Positions 22,795 to 31,105 of a stretch of 33,617 bases of DNA are shown piece by piece; within the stretch, counting starts at the first letter, position 1, and every line of letters starts with the position of its first letter. The position numbers and the translations under genes are program-made. Origin of the DNA: Treponema sp. (lineage in GTDB: Bacteria > Spirochaetota > Spirochaetia > Treponematales > Breznakiellaceae); assembly GCA_031283575.1 (NCBI GenBank), contig JAITBL010000159.1, positions 1 to 33,617 of the forward strand, in the 5' to 3' direction. The notes beneath the pieces are model-generated. The model was not told the DNA's origin and searched no databases. It saw only the letters and a list, made by a program, of their open reading frames with translations.

Positions 22795-24785
22795 TTGATC
22801 ACCGAAATACCCGATTCCAGCGTTTTATAACGGCCGGTCAACGCTTCCTCGCTGACGGGGTTTTCCATGTTAAGGTAAAGTGAATACCGTACGTCGGCGG
22901 AGAGTCCCTCCTGTTCAAGAAGGCCCGCGGCGGTTCCCGTGTTGTCCCTGGAAGAAATCCGCCCGACGCCGTCGTAGGGGTATTTGGCGGCCACTACGTC
23001 GTTCCAGTTTTCCATGGTTTTGGCTCCAAGCCGCTCGTCGGGTTTGACATGTTCCAGAATCAAAAAGTAATCTTTTCCCTTGATGTCCCGCTGGAGAAAG
23101 AGGGAACGGAAGTCGTATTCGATCTTGCCGTCCTTGCGGTAATAGGCGGGCATCATAAAGAGGGTGGAAGCGCCGGTCCATTCAAAAACCCTGTCGTCGG
23201 TTTTAATCGTCAACTGGGGCAGCGCCAGGTCAATGGTTCTGGCGGCGTCGTTCCAGTCGAGCTTGATCTCTTTAAGGGAAGCGGGCATCCATTCCTTAAG
23301 GCCGATGTAGCTTTCCCACTCGTCAAGATCGCCAAGATAGGCCACCATGATCTTGTTACAGGTTTCTTCCATGTCCCACTCGTAAACATGGCGCTGGGAA
23401 GAAGATTGACGGGTCATAAAGATCACCGGGCCGTTGGGCATGGGCAGAATGTAGGCAAGGATGACCGAATCCTCAAAATCAACAAGCCACCAGGCTTTGA
23501 TCCAGCGCCGTCCCTGCTTGTCACGGTAATCGCCCACGCCGGCCGGCTCGCCAAAAGAAAGTATCCGGTATTCCGCGGATCCCAGCGCGCGCTTGGTACT
23601 GACGCCGGAAAGATACCTGTCCATGATCGCGCGGGGATTGGAATTAAGTTCAACCGCATCGGCGCTCTTGGGGCGGCGCAGCTTGACAAGGGACATACCC
23701 GAAACCGTCGAAAGCATTACCATGCCGTCGTCGGGCAGACCGTTGTTTTGCACGTCCAGATCCGACACCTTCCACTGGTTATCGTTTTTGTCGACAAAAG
23801 CAAGTTGGGGAAAATCGCTGGTTACGACATAGTTCAGGAAATAGCGGTTATCCGGTCCGTCAAGAAATACCGGCGCCTCCTTAAAAAGAGCTTCCATTGC
23901 CGAAGGATAATAGGCCTTGTAGCTGTTGTAAAAAACAGCGCACAGTTCCCTGTACGGCGCGGGGAGCGGCGCGTCAAGCTCAAAAACGCGGGTAAGGTGA
24001 TTATCGAGAATAAGATGGGAATAGGTATATTTGCGCCTGAAGTGGGTCGTATCGGCGGGGGCGCTTATAAGCTCACCGACGGGTATCGAATAAAGAATGT
24101 TGTCCCGCAGGGCGACAACGATGCCTACGACCTTGCCCTGGGGAGTAACGAGGGGGCCGCCCGAATTGCCCGGGTTTCCGTCCGCCGAAGATTTAAGAAG
24201 ATTCCAGCGTCCGTCTTCTTCTTCGGGCACCGTACCCAGCACAAGGCCGTTCCGTACGACAATGCCTTCGCCCAGGGCGTTGCCCACGCTGTACACCTGG
24301 GCGCCTTCGGTAAATTTATTCTCCAGCTCAAACCACGAAGAGAAGGTTTTTTCCTTGACGGTAAAAACAACAAAATCTTTTTCGTTGGACGCTTTTTTGA
24401 TGCTGTCCAGCTCGTACACTCCGCCCCTGGAATCGCGGATATAGTATTCCTTAAACACATCGCTTTCGGCGCCAGGATCGATCACATGAAAGGCGGTAAC
24501 CGCTTCCGTGGCGGAAATGGCAAAAGCCGTTCCGATGGAATAATACTTGTCGCTGCGAATCGTATAGGGGACCAGGGACCAGTCAAGTTCCTTGTCGTAA
24601 ACGAGGTTTTTTTCTTCGGGCTTTTTGATCACCACCTCAAAGACCGCGTCTTTTACCAGGCCCTGCAGCGACGAAGAAAACCCGCCCGCAGGACGCTTTG
24701 CCGCCGCGGGCGCGCTCTGACAGCCGGATAAAATACCGGCGCCGGCAATCACCGCGATAAGCGCATAACGCATATTCCTGTTCAT
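22791..24785 (-). CDS. Trypsin-like serine protease lipoprotein
   Basis: A 664-residue secreted protease. The signal peptide ends in a lipobox (ILSGC, lipidated Cys22). The trypsin-fold domain covers about residues 65-240 with the full triad: His100 (TAFHV), Asp137 (EKDFVVF) and Ser208 in GNPGNSGGPLV. This is the DegP/HtrA-type active site, but no PDZ domain follows. Instead about 400 residues of unrecognised, aromatic-rich sequence follow, so its use differs from DegP. The ATG at 24785 is chosen because GGGAG lies eight bases before it; an ATG two codons earlier has the site too close. It likely acts in the periplasm or on the outer membrane. The downstream gene overlaps by 4 bp. Confidence 0.85.
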   Translation of the reverse strand: MNRNMRYALIAVIAGAGILSGCQSAPAAAKRPAGGFSSSLQGLVKDAVFEVVIKKPEEKNLVYDKELDWSLVPYTIRSDKYYSIGTAFAISATEAVTAFHVIDPGAESDVFKEYYIRDSRGGVYELDSIKKASNEKDFVVFTVKEKTFSSWFELENKFTEGAQVYSVGNALGEGIVVRNGLVLGTVPEEEDGRWNLLKSSADGNPGNSGGPLVTPQGKVVGIVVALRDNILYSIPVGELISAPADTTHFRRKYTYSHLILDNHLTRVFELDAPLPAPYRELCAVFYNSYKAYYPSAMEALFKEAPVFLDGPDNRYFLNYVVTSDFPQLAFVDKNDNQWKVSDLDVQNNGLPDDGMVMLSTVSGMSLVKLRRPKSADAVELNSNPRAIMDRYLSGVSTKRALGSAEYRILSFGEPAGVGDYRDKQGRRWIKAWWLVDFEDSVILAYILPMPNGPVIFMTRQSSSQRHVYEWDMEETCNKIMVAYLGDLDEWESYIGLKEWMPASLKEIKLDWNDAARTIDLALPQLTIKTDDRVFEWTGASTLFMMPAYYRKDGKIEYDFRSLFLQRDIKGKDYFLILEHVKPDERLGAKTMENWNDVVAAKYPYDGVGRISSRDNTGTAAGLLEQEGLSADVRYSLYLNMENPVSEEALTGRYKTLESGISVIK

Positions 24786-24831
24786 AATCATTACTCCCTA
24801 TATTTATTCGCATCCTTGAGGGCGGTAAAGT

Positions 24832-25974
24832 TCATCTGTCAAAACCATTCGCATTATTTGCGGGACCCCGCAGGCTCCGCCTTGCTTTCTCCGCATTGGC
24901 CCGTTTCCGCCAGGCGTGAAGAGCCAGCGCCAGCGCGATTACCGCGTAACTGAACGCGTCGCGGAAGTATTCGCCTATCATGGCGTTGCCAAAAAGATTT
25001 ACTCCCGCCTTGGGCACGACGATGTACATAAGATGCAGCAGCACCGTACCGACAAACACGTTGGGAATGGTCGCCTTGCTTATCGAAGCGCCGCCCACCA
25101 AAATTGCCGCCGCGGCAAAGAAGCCTGTCTGACGGTGGGCGTTGTAGGTCGCCACATTTCCCATGTTCTGCAAAAAAATGATCTGCCCCAGGCTCGCCAA
25201 AACGGTTGAGATGACGATGGCGATGATCCGCGTCCGGTCCACGGGTATGCCCGAAGCGTGGGAAACCCGCTGATCCTGCCCCACCGCCCTCATATCCTGA
25301 CCAAGCTTGGTACGGCGGAACCATATGATAAACAGGCAGAGGACGCCGATCACCAGATAATTGGCAACGGGAATATTGAGCATGACGGAAGAGGGCAGTT
25401 TAATACTAAGGGGAATAAGCTGATCCAGCGATTGCCGCACCGAATCCAGCGTAAGGGTATTGCGGATTCCATAGCCCCGGCTTAACGTAATGTTAAGGGA
25501 ATGAACGGGTATAATAGATCCCATAAGGTAGAGAACTACCAACTGGTAAAAGCCGTCCGTAAAAAAACCCAGGATATAACCGGTAACCATTTCCCGCCCG
25601 CGGGCGCGGTTAAGGATCTGTCCCGCCAGCGCTCCGAGCAGGGCCGCCAGGGGCGCCCCGATGAGGCCCGCGAAAATAAGGCCGGGGACGCCGATAATGT
25701 TCCAGTCCACGGCAAAGATAAGGCCGATTTCGCCGGCCATGGCGCCCAGAACCATACCAAAGTTAATCCCCATGCCCGCCATAATCGGCAGTATCAGGCT
25801 GAACACAAGAAAGCAGTTCCGCCCGATACGGGCAAGTATGTCCTGCAGGATCGAGTCGGCGGAAAGCCCCGAAAGCGGAACGGCCGCCGCCGTGATGACC
25901 AGAAAAATAAAGACAACCACGTTGTCCGCCATAAAGGCGGCGTATTGTTTTTTCGTTGGCAGATGAAACGTCAT
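24832..25974 (-). CDS. ABC transporter permease 2 (branched/sugar-nucleoside type)
   Basis: A 380-residue membrane protein of the BPD_transp_2 family, the permease class used for ribose, nucleosides and branched-chain amino acids. About nine hydrophobic segments are visible. The family motif area is INFGMVLGAMAGEIGLIF, and the cytoplasmic coupling region carries FRRTKLGQDMRAVGQDQRVSHASGI. The ATG overlaps the TGA of permease 1 by 4 bp (ATGA), so it is translated with it. It is the last gene of the four-gene uptake operon; the tail is basic and Asn-rich. No strong terminator is visible before the serine protease gene 46 bp downstream. Confidence 0.9.
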   Translation of the reverse strand: MTFHLPTKKQYAAFMADNVVVFIFLVITAAAVPLSGLSADSILQDILARIGRNCFLVFSLILPIMAGMGINFGMVLGAMAGEIGLIFAVDWNIIGVPGLIFAGLIGAPLAALLGALAGQILNRARGREMVTGYILGFFTDGFYQLVVLYLMGSIIPVHSLNITLSRGYGIRNTLTLDSVRQSLDQLIPLSIKLPSSVMLNIPVANYLVIGVLCLFIIWFRRTKLGQDMRAVGQDQRVSHASGIPVDRTRIIAIVISTVLASLGQIIFLQNMGNVATYNAHRQTGFFAAAAILVGGASISKATIPNVFVGTVLLHLMYIVVPKAGVNLFGNAMIGEYFRDAFSYAVIALALALHAWRKRANAEKARRSLRGPANNANGFDR

Positions 25975-27041
25975 TTTACCGCCCTGGTTTTACGGGTAAG
26001 CGCGTAGATGATCATCCCGTTGGAAATAAGTATGCGTATCACTTCCGACATATCGGTTTTAAGAACGCTGTTGATCACGCTGGGCGTCATCGCGAGAATG
26101 CTTTGAAAGAGAAAGGTCCCCACCACCACATTGACGATGCTGGCCTTGTTCACCGAAGCGCCCCCCAGAAGCACGGCCGCAACCGCGGGAAAAGCCATGT
26201 AAAGGGGCGCGTTGTACAACTGGATAAAACCAAAGCTCTGCTGATAGACGAGAATTCCGACGGCCCCGTAAATAGTGGAAACCATTACGCTGATGATACG
26301 CATGCGGTTTGATGAAACGCCGCCCGCCCGCGCGAAATCAGGATTGGAGCCGACCGCCGTTAACGCCGTACCGGTGCGGCTTCGCATAAAAACCCACATA
26401 ATCGCCGCCATAAGGGCAAAAAACAAAATCGAGCCTGTGGGAAATTCAAAGCCGCCGATTTTGATCAAAAGAAAATCGTTAAGCACATGGGACCAGTAGC
26501 CGTCCAGGGTTATTGTGGTCCGCAGTCCCTGTCCCGTATAACCCCACACCATGGTAGGATTGGTAAAGGGAATAATAAGCCACATGATCGCCATAAAAGT
26601 AACAATGGAAAAACCCACATACATGGCGATAGTCATTTCCTCGCCTTTTACCTTGTTAAGGAGTATGCCGTAGAGCCAGCCAAAGAGCAGGGCGAAGGGC
26701 AGGGACAAAATGATTGCCGCGCCAAAGCCCGAGATTCCCGTCAGGTGAAACTGCATTGCCAGCGTTGAACCGAGAAGCCCCGCGATAATTCCCACCGGCA
26801 AACCAAAGTTAAGCCCCGCTCCGGCCTGCATCATCGGCACCATCGCAAGCACCATGACGCCGTTCTGTCCAAAGCGAACGACCACGTCTTTGAGCGATAC
26901 GGGAACGCTCACCCCTACCAGCGGGGCGGCGGCAAAGAGCATCGCCACAAAGCAGAAAATGATGAGCCGCGGCCAGCCAAAGTCGGAAACAAAATCCGCC
27001 AGCCTGGTTTTAAAATCGCTGTCCGCAAGGGGAGTTTTCAC
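25971..27041 (-). CDS. ABC transporter permease 1 (branched/sugar-nucleoside type)
   Basis: A 356-residue permease of the same family as its downstream neighbour, with about nine membrane segments. The LNFGLPVGIIAGLLGS stretch and the cytoplasmic loop RSRTGTALTAVGSNPDFARAG (shared FARAGGVSSNRMR pattern) match the other permease's coupling region, so the two form a heterodimeric channel. The start is a GTG that overlaps the TGA of the ATPase gene (GTGA) and has GGAGG six bases before it. Paired, distinct permeases of this class are typical of nucleoside-type (BmpA) and related systems. Confidence 0.9.
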   Translation of the reverse strand: MKTPLADSDFKTRLADFVSDFGWPRLIIFCFVAMLFAAAPLVGVSVPVSLKDVVVRFGQNGVMVLAMVPMMQAGAGLNFGLPVGIIAGLLGSTLAMQFHLTGISGFGAAIILSLPFALLFGWLYGILLNKVKGEEMTIAMYVGFSIVTFMAIMWLIIPFTNPTMVWGYTGQGLRTTITLDGYWSHVLNDFLLIKIGGFEFPTGSILFFALMAAIMWVFMRSRTGTALTAVGSNPDFARAGGVSSNRMRIISVMVSTIYGAVGILVYQQSFGFIQLYNAPLYMAFPAVAAVLLGGASVNKASIVNVVVGTFLFQSILAMTPSVINSVLKTDMSEVIRILISNGMIIYALTRKTRAVK

Positions 27042-28609
27042 GTTTCGCCTCCGGCCATGAGAAGCCCGAATTCCGCCGCCGGTTTGTCGGGCGGCAGAAT
27101 TCCCGCGACGCGCCCTTCGGAAACAATCGCGATACGGTCGCAGATCGAGCGCAGTTCTTCCAGTTCGCTGGAAACCATAACAATGGTGGTTCCCTGTTTA
27201 CGGTTATAGGAAAGCAGGGTGTCGAGGACGATTTTTTTCGCGCCCACGTCGATGCCCCTGGTCGGTTCCGACACAAAGAGCAGCCTCGGCTCCAGGGCAA
27301 AAGCTTTCGCCAGACAAACCTTCTGCTGGTTGCCGCCGGACAATTCCTTGGCGGGCTGCCTGCACGAGGTACACTTGATTTCGAGTTTTTGTATATAGTT
27401 CTCCGCCAAACGCCGCATGGCCTTTTCATCCCGCTGGGTAAGAAGGCCCCCAAGAAAGCTTTTTAAAAAAGCTCCCCTGGACTGCATGGCGCCAAAGGCA
27501 ATATTCCAGTCAAGGCTTTCGTCAAGAAGCAGGCCCACGCCGCGCCGATCTTCGGACACAAAGGCCATGCCCGCGTCAAGGGCCGCACGGGGGTCGCCCG
27601 GGGCAAGCGGTTTCCCCTCAAAAAAGATACTGCCGCCCGCAGGAAAAAGGCCCATAATTCCGTTGGGTATGCCGAGTTTTCCCTGGCCGGCGAGCCCGCC
27701 TATGCCGAAAATTTCCCCCTGTTTTACGAAAAAGGAAACGTCCCGTACCGTCTCGCCGGGCATATCCACCCAAAGCTGTTCCGCCCTGAACGCCTCGCCG
27801 CTTAGTTCCCGCTCACCGTGAAGGGTGGAAGCGGACAGTTCCCGCCCAACCATCCAGACGGCAAGGTCGCTTGCTTTTAAATGGTCGTTTTTTTCGTCTT
27901 TGATGACTCTGCCGTCGCGAAGAACGACGACGCGGTCCGCGGCTTCGGTTATTTCGTTGAGCCGGTGGCTGATAAAGATAATAGCGATTCCCCCGGCGGC
28001 AAGGTTCCTGATGGCGGAAAGTAAAATCTCCGCTTCGGTTTCGGCGAGTACCGCCGTGGGTTCATCAAGCACAAGGATTTTGACGTTTTCGCGATCGATT
28101 TCGCGGGCGATTTCGGTAAACTGTTTATGGCCCACGGGCATTTCCGAAACCAGCGTATCGGGAGCAATTTTTACCCCCAGACGGGCAATGGCTTTTTTTG
28201 AGCGCTCCGACATAACGCCGCGTCGCAGTGTCGAAAGTCTTGGACCAAAAACCGCGGCGGCGGGATTTGTTTTTACCGGCTCGCGGCCCAGCATGATGTT
28301 TTCGGCGGCGGTAAAACCCGGGATAAGAGAAAATTCCTGATGGACCATGCCGAAACCGGCGTCCAGGGCGTCAAAAGGATTGCTAAAAGACACCTCGTTC
28401 CCGTCCAGGAAAATTTTACCCCGGTAACCGCCGCTTTCGGCGATTACCGGCATACCGAAAAGGATGCTCATCAAGGTTGTCTTGCCGGCGCCGTTCTCGC
28501 CGACAAGACCCACAATTTCTCCCTTTTCAAGGGAGAAACTGACATCCTCCAGAACGGAGGCGCCATAAAAGTCCTTTGACACCCCTTCCAGTTTAAGAAG
28601 AGGCGCCAT
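27038..28609 (-). CDS. ABC transporter ATP-binding protein, two fused nucleotide-binding domains
   Basis: A 523-residue double ATPase of the MglA/RbsA type that drives the two permeases. Domain 1 (about 1-250) has an intact Walker A (GENGAGKT, 37-44), a PVGHKQFTEIAR signature and Walker B LVLDEPTAV. Domain 2 has a canonical signature (LSGGNQQKVCLAKA), but its Walker A is degenerate (GLAGQGKLGIPNG, no Ser/Thr after Lys) and its Walker B reads FVSEPTRGID with Ser in place of Asp. One active and one inactive site is common in this family. The ATG overlaps nothing upstream but lies 2 bp after the binding-protein gene; its ribosome site is inside that gene's end. Confidence 0.93.
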   Translation of the reverse strand: MAPLLKLEGVSKDFYGASVLEDVSFSLEKGEIVGLVGENGAGKTTLMSILFGMPVIAESGGYRGKIFLDGNEVSFSNPFDALDAGFGMVHQEFSLIPGFTAAENIMLGREPVKTNPAAAVFGPRLSTLRRGVMSERSKKAIARLGVKIAPDTLVSEMPVGHKQFTEIAREIDRENVKILVLDEPTAVLAETEAEILLSAIRNLAAGGIAIIFISHRLNEITEAADRVVVLRDGRVIKDEKNDHLKASDLAVWMVGRELSASTLHGERELSGEAFRAEQLWVDMPGETVRDVSFFVKQGEIFGIGGLAGQGKLGIPNGIMGLFPAGGSIFFEGKPLAPGDPRAALDAGMAFVSEDRRGVGLLLDESLDWNIAFGAMQSRGAFLKSFLGGLLTQRDEKAMRRLAENYIQKLEIKCTSCRQPAKELSGGNQQKVCLAKAFALEPRLLFVSEPTRGIDVGAKKIVLDTLLSYNRKQGTTIVMVSSELEELRSICDRIAIVSEGRVAGILPPDKPAAEFGLLMAGGET

Positions 28610-28611
28610 GA

Positions 28612-29841
28612 CTACTCCGGCTGCTGCTGGAACTTGATCTGGTAGTACTTCTCGGGCACGGTCTGTTCCGTCGTGGGAAGGAAGCTGCCGGGACTGCCCA
28701 TGATATAGGTGTCCATATAGATCAGCACCTGATTTTTGGCGCGTATACCCGTGTTGGCGTCAATGTAGTAACCGCCGTTCCACTTGGCGCGGGGAGTGAA
28801 TTCGGCCAGAGCCGCGTACAGATCGTCAAGGTTATCCTTGCTGGCCGTTCCATCAATGATACGCCTGGCAAATTCACCCAGACCCGCGCTCGCGGTAAAA
28901 CCGTAGGAAAAAGCCCAGGTGCCAAAACGTCCCGCGCCGCCCTGCTCGTTAACGGCGGCTTCCACTTTCTTGAGGATCGCGGGAAAGTCGCCCGCTTCGG
29001 CGGAAAGGTCAATACCCAGCGCGCCCGGGTAGCCCATCAGCGGAGAGGGAAGATCCGCTTCGACAAACATGCCGCCGCGGGCAAGGAGCTGCTTGAGGAG
29101 GGGCTCGGTGTGCGCGTCATTGGTACAGAAGAAGACCGTCTCCGGTCCGTATCTTTCAATCCACTGCGGAGTCTGCTCAAGTATAGTCTGCTGTGCGCCC
29201 GCTATGCCGACATCACTGGTCGGATCCGGCGCCGACACGTATACAAACTCAATCCCCAGGTCCTTGCAGGCCGCTTCCATAATCTGGCGGCGCAGCCCGA
29301 GGGTTTCGTAGCTCATGTGGCGGGGAAAGGAAATGTGCACGAATGTTTTCGCGCCCAGCTGTTTGGCCGCCCAGGGGATCGTGTAACCGCGCGAGATAAA
29401 ATCGGCGGCAATTGCCAGATCGGCGGCGCCCTGGATTACCAGCGGATCTTCGTGGGATTCGCCGGCAAAGAGCAGGATGTCGGGCCGTCTTTCGCGCACC
29501 CGCTTAAAGGCTTCGGCCGTACCGGGCACACCCTGGTTGACGATAATTGCCTTCATCTTGGGATCGTCGGCCAGGCTGACAATCTGGGAAATGGTCACTT
29601 CCTGCTGATCCATGAAGTTGTCGGGGTAGGTGATATGCTGAATGATCCCGCCTTCGGTCGCCTTGCCGTAACGGGCAATCAGTTCTTCGGCGCCCCGCAG
29701 GTCGTCTTCGGACTGGGACACCGTACCGGTACAGATGCCGATATGGTAGGCCGCGCCGGAAGAATCCCCGCTGCTGCCCCCGCAGGAAACAAAAAGCAGA
29801 GCCGCGGCAAGGACGGGCGCTAAAAAGGTCAATTTTCTCAT
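28612..29841 (-). CDS. DUF3798-family substrate-binding lipoprotein
   Basis: The binding protein of the ABC system. The 409-residue product has a signal peptide with lipobox FVSCGG (Cys20), a Ser/Gly linker and then a DUF3798-like domain: YHIGICTGTVSQSEDDLRGAEELIARYG begins it, followed by the alternating Rossmann-like pattern of periplasmic binding proteins (MKAIIVNQGVPGTAEAF, TVFFCTNDAHTEPLL). The ligand of this family is not known to me. It heads the four-gene operon and has the best ribosome site (ACAGGAGGAATT) of the window, consistent with high expression of a binding protein. Sugars or nucleosides are guesses from the permease class. Confidence 0.88.
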   Translation of the reverse strand: MRKLTFLAPVLAAALLFVSCGGSSGDSSGAAYHIGICTGTVSQSEDDLRGAEELIARYGKATEGGIIQHITYPDNFMDQQEVTISQIVSLADDPKMKAIIVNQGVPGTAEAFKRVRERRPDILLFAGESHEDPLVIQGAADLAIAADFISRGYTIPWAAKQLGAKTFVHISFPRHMSYETLGLRRQIMEAACKDLGIEFVYVSAPDPTSDVGIAGAQQTILEQTPQWIERYGPETVFFCTNDAHTEPLLKQLLARGGMFVEADLPSPLMGYPGALGIDLSAEAGDFPAILKKVEAAVNEQGGAGRFGTWAFSYGFTASAGLGEFARRIIDGTASKDNLDDLYAALAEFTPRAKWNGGYYIDANTGIRAKNQVLIYMDTYIMGSPGSFLPTTEQTVPEKYYQIKFQQQPE

Positions 29842-29869
29842 AATTCCTCCTGTAAACAGTATGGCTACC

Positions 29870-29898
29870 AGTATGCACGATTTATGGAAACAGGTCCA
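29870..29898 (-). promoter_or_regulatory. Possible promoter of the ABC uptake operon
   Basis: On the minus strand TGGACC (29893-29898) and CATACT (29870-29875) are 17 bp apart. A second -10-like TATACT (29898-29903) and another CATACT (29858-29863) lie nearby, so the exact promoter is unclear. The rest of the 228-bp gap to the next gene holds no gene that I can support. Confidence 0.35.
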
Positions 29899-30069
29899 GT
29901 ATAGGGGCGGCGGCCGGCAATTTTACATTTTACAAGGGGAATGAACCTCACGAACACCACGAACAGAAGGCGGGGTAAAATTCCAGCGCCGGTACGTTTA
30001 ACGTATTACGGGGCGTTTTTTCGTCCCTGCCCGTAAACCCCGCCGGCAAAGATGAAGCGGCGTTATCTG

Positions 30070-30483
30070 TTACTTGACCACATTGCGTATTTTGTCGCCG
30101 TGGGCGCCGGTAACTTCCTGCCTTTGGGGATGAACCGTTAAATCCATCCCTTCCAGGGGATACGCGCCCAGGAGGATTTCTTCCTCATCGGGAAGGACCA
30201 CCGCTTCGCAGACGGTCTTCCGGTCTTTCCAGCGGACCTCCACATATTCGGTTATCCGGCTGGGTATTTTTATCCCTCCGGCAACGGTAGTTTCGGTGGT
30301 TTCCTCTACCCGCAGGCCCAGTTTTTGGCGGGTTTCCTCGTTGATGACCAGGGTCCACGCGCCGGTATCCACAAGGGCGTTGACCGTAAGCCGCCGGACC
30401 CCCGACTCCGGGATGAATCCGTCCCGCGCTTTAACCGCATCCCCGATGTTGACGAGGGTGATTTCCGTATGTACTTCGCCCAT
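30070..30483 (-). CDS. Retropepsin-like (clan AA) aspartic protease
   Basis: A 137-residue protein with the single active-site motif of retropepsin-like proteases: NALVDTGAWTLVI, catalytic Asp39 in DTG at residues 39-41. A later hydrophobic flap-like strand pair and an ILLGAYPLEGMDLTV segment match the ILG turn of the fold. Such proteins act as homodimers, each subunit giving one Asp. No signal peptide or membrane helix is seen. The ATG at 30483 is preferred over an upstream in-frame start because GGAGA lies seven bases before it. Substrate unknown. It is separated from the NfeD/FloA operon by a terminator, so it is probably transcribed alone. Confidence 0.8.
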   Translation of the reverse strand: MGEVHTEITLVNIGDAVKARDGFIPESGVRRLTVNALVDTGAWTLVINEETRQKLGLRVEETTETTVAGGIKIPSRITEYVEVRWKDRKTVCEAVVLPDEEEILLGAYPLEGMDLTVHPQRQEVTGAHGDKIRNVVK

Positions 30484-30551
30484 ATCGTTCTCTCCGCCTT
30501 CAAGTATACCGTAAACACAATCCTTACGCATAAGACGCTTGGGGAAGGCCC

Positions 30552-30584
30552 AAAAAAAACCGCCGCCGCATCATCGCGGACGGC
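30552..30584 (-). terminator. Intrinsic terminator of the NfeD-FloA operon
   Basis: Directly after the TAA stop, the minus strand reads a GC-rich hairpin (GCCGTCCGC / GCGGCGGC, eight pairs with one bulged T, 6-nt loop) followed by GG and eight T residues (30552-30559). This is the clearest Rho-independent terminator in the window. Confidence 0.85.
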
Positions 30585-31094
30585 TTACATTCCCCGCGGC
30601 GCTCCCAAAACCTCCGACCAGACGAGCGCCTGCTGCAAGGGTGTAAGGCGGGCCAGGCCGGCGATGGGTTGTACGCTTTCCGAAGCGGGCAGCGGCGCGG
30701 TTTCGGCCGGCGCGGCGGCCGTTGTGTCGGGCTGTATTTCGTAAGCTCCCCGCGTTTTTGCGGCCGCCGGTGGCTTTTTGGGGACGCTTTTCTTCTTTGC
30801 CGCCGGCCTGGGAGTCGACGGCCATACGACAGGCTTTTCGGAAAACGGGGACGAAGCGGCGTTCTGCGTTTTGAACAGCGGTGCGGCCGGAGGAAGGTAG
30901 ACGCCGGTGTCCCCGGTCAGGGCATCGGCGTAAGCGGGGTTACGGCGGGCTTCGTTGATTTTTTCCACGAGCTCGTCATTGGACGCTTTTTGGCGCTCCC
31001 GGTTTTTTTGCCGCGCGCCGGCGTTGAGAATACGAACGCTGATCACCAGAGCAATGGGAATAAGATAAACGAGCCAGCTTGCCATATCGTCCAT
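30585..31094 (-). CDS. Small anchored protein of the FloA operon
   Basis: A 169-residue protein with one N-terminal membrane helix (about residues 6-23), a basic and charged segment (GARQKNRERQKASNDELVEKI), a long Pro/Ala/Lys-rich linker (about 70-140) and a compact C-terminal motif LTPLQQALVWSEVLGAPRG. No family is recognised. It is the last gene before a terminator, 11 bp after floA, and has GGGGG six bases before the ATG. Flotillin operons often carry a small partner, so a role at the same membrane domain is likely but inferred. The linker suggests that the C-terminal motif docks on something away from the membrane. Confidence 0.7.
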   Translation of the reverse strand: MDDMASWLVYLIPIALVISVRILNAGARQKNRERQKASNDELVEKINEARRNPAYADALTGDTGVYLPPAAPLFKTQNAASSPFSEKPVVWPSTPRPAAKKKSVPKKPPAAAKTRGAYEIQPDTTAAAPAETAPLPASESVQPIAGLARLTPLQQALVWSEVLGAPRGM

Positions 31095-31105
31095 AGACGC
31101 CCCCG

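Noticed and set aside
23049-24731. 560-codon open frame opposite the serine protease
   Set aside because: The protease frame has a signal peptide and a complete catalytic triad; the antisense frame shows no domain or ribosome site.
29940-29970. Short CACGAACA direct repeat as a mobile-element scar
   Set aside because: Only two short copies, with no inverted repeats or transposase remnant nearby.
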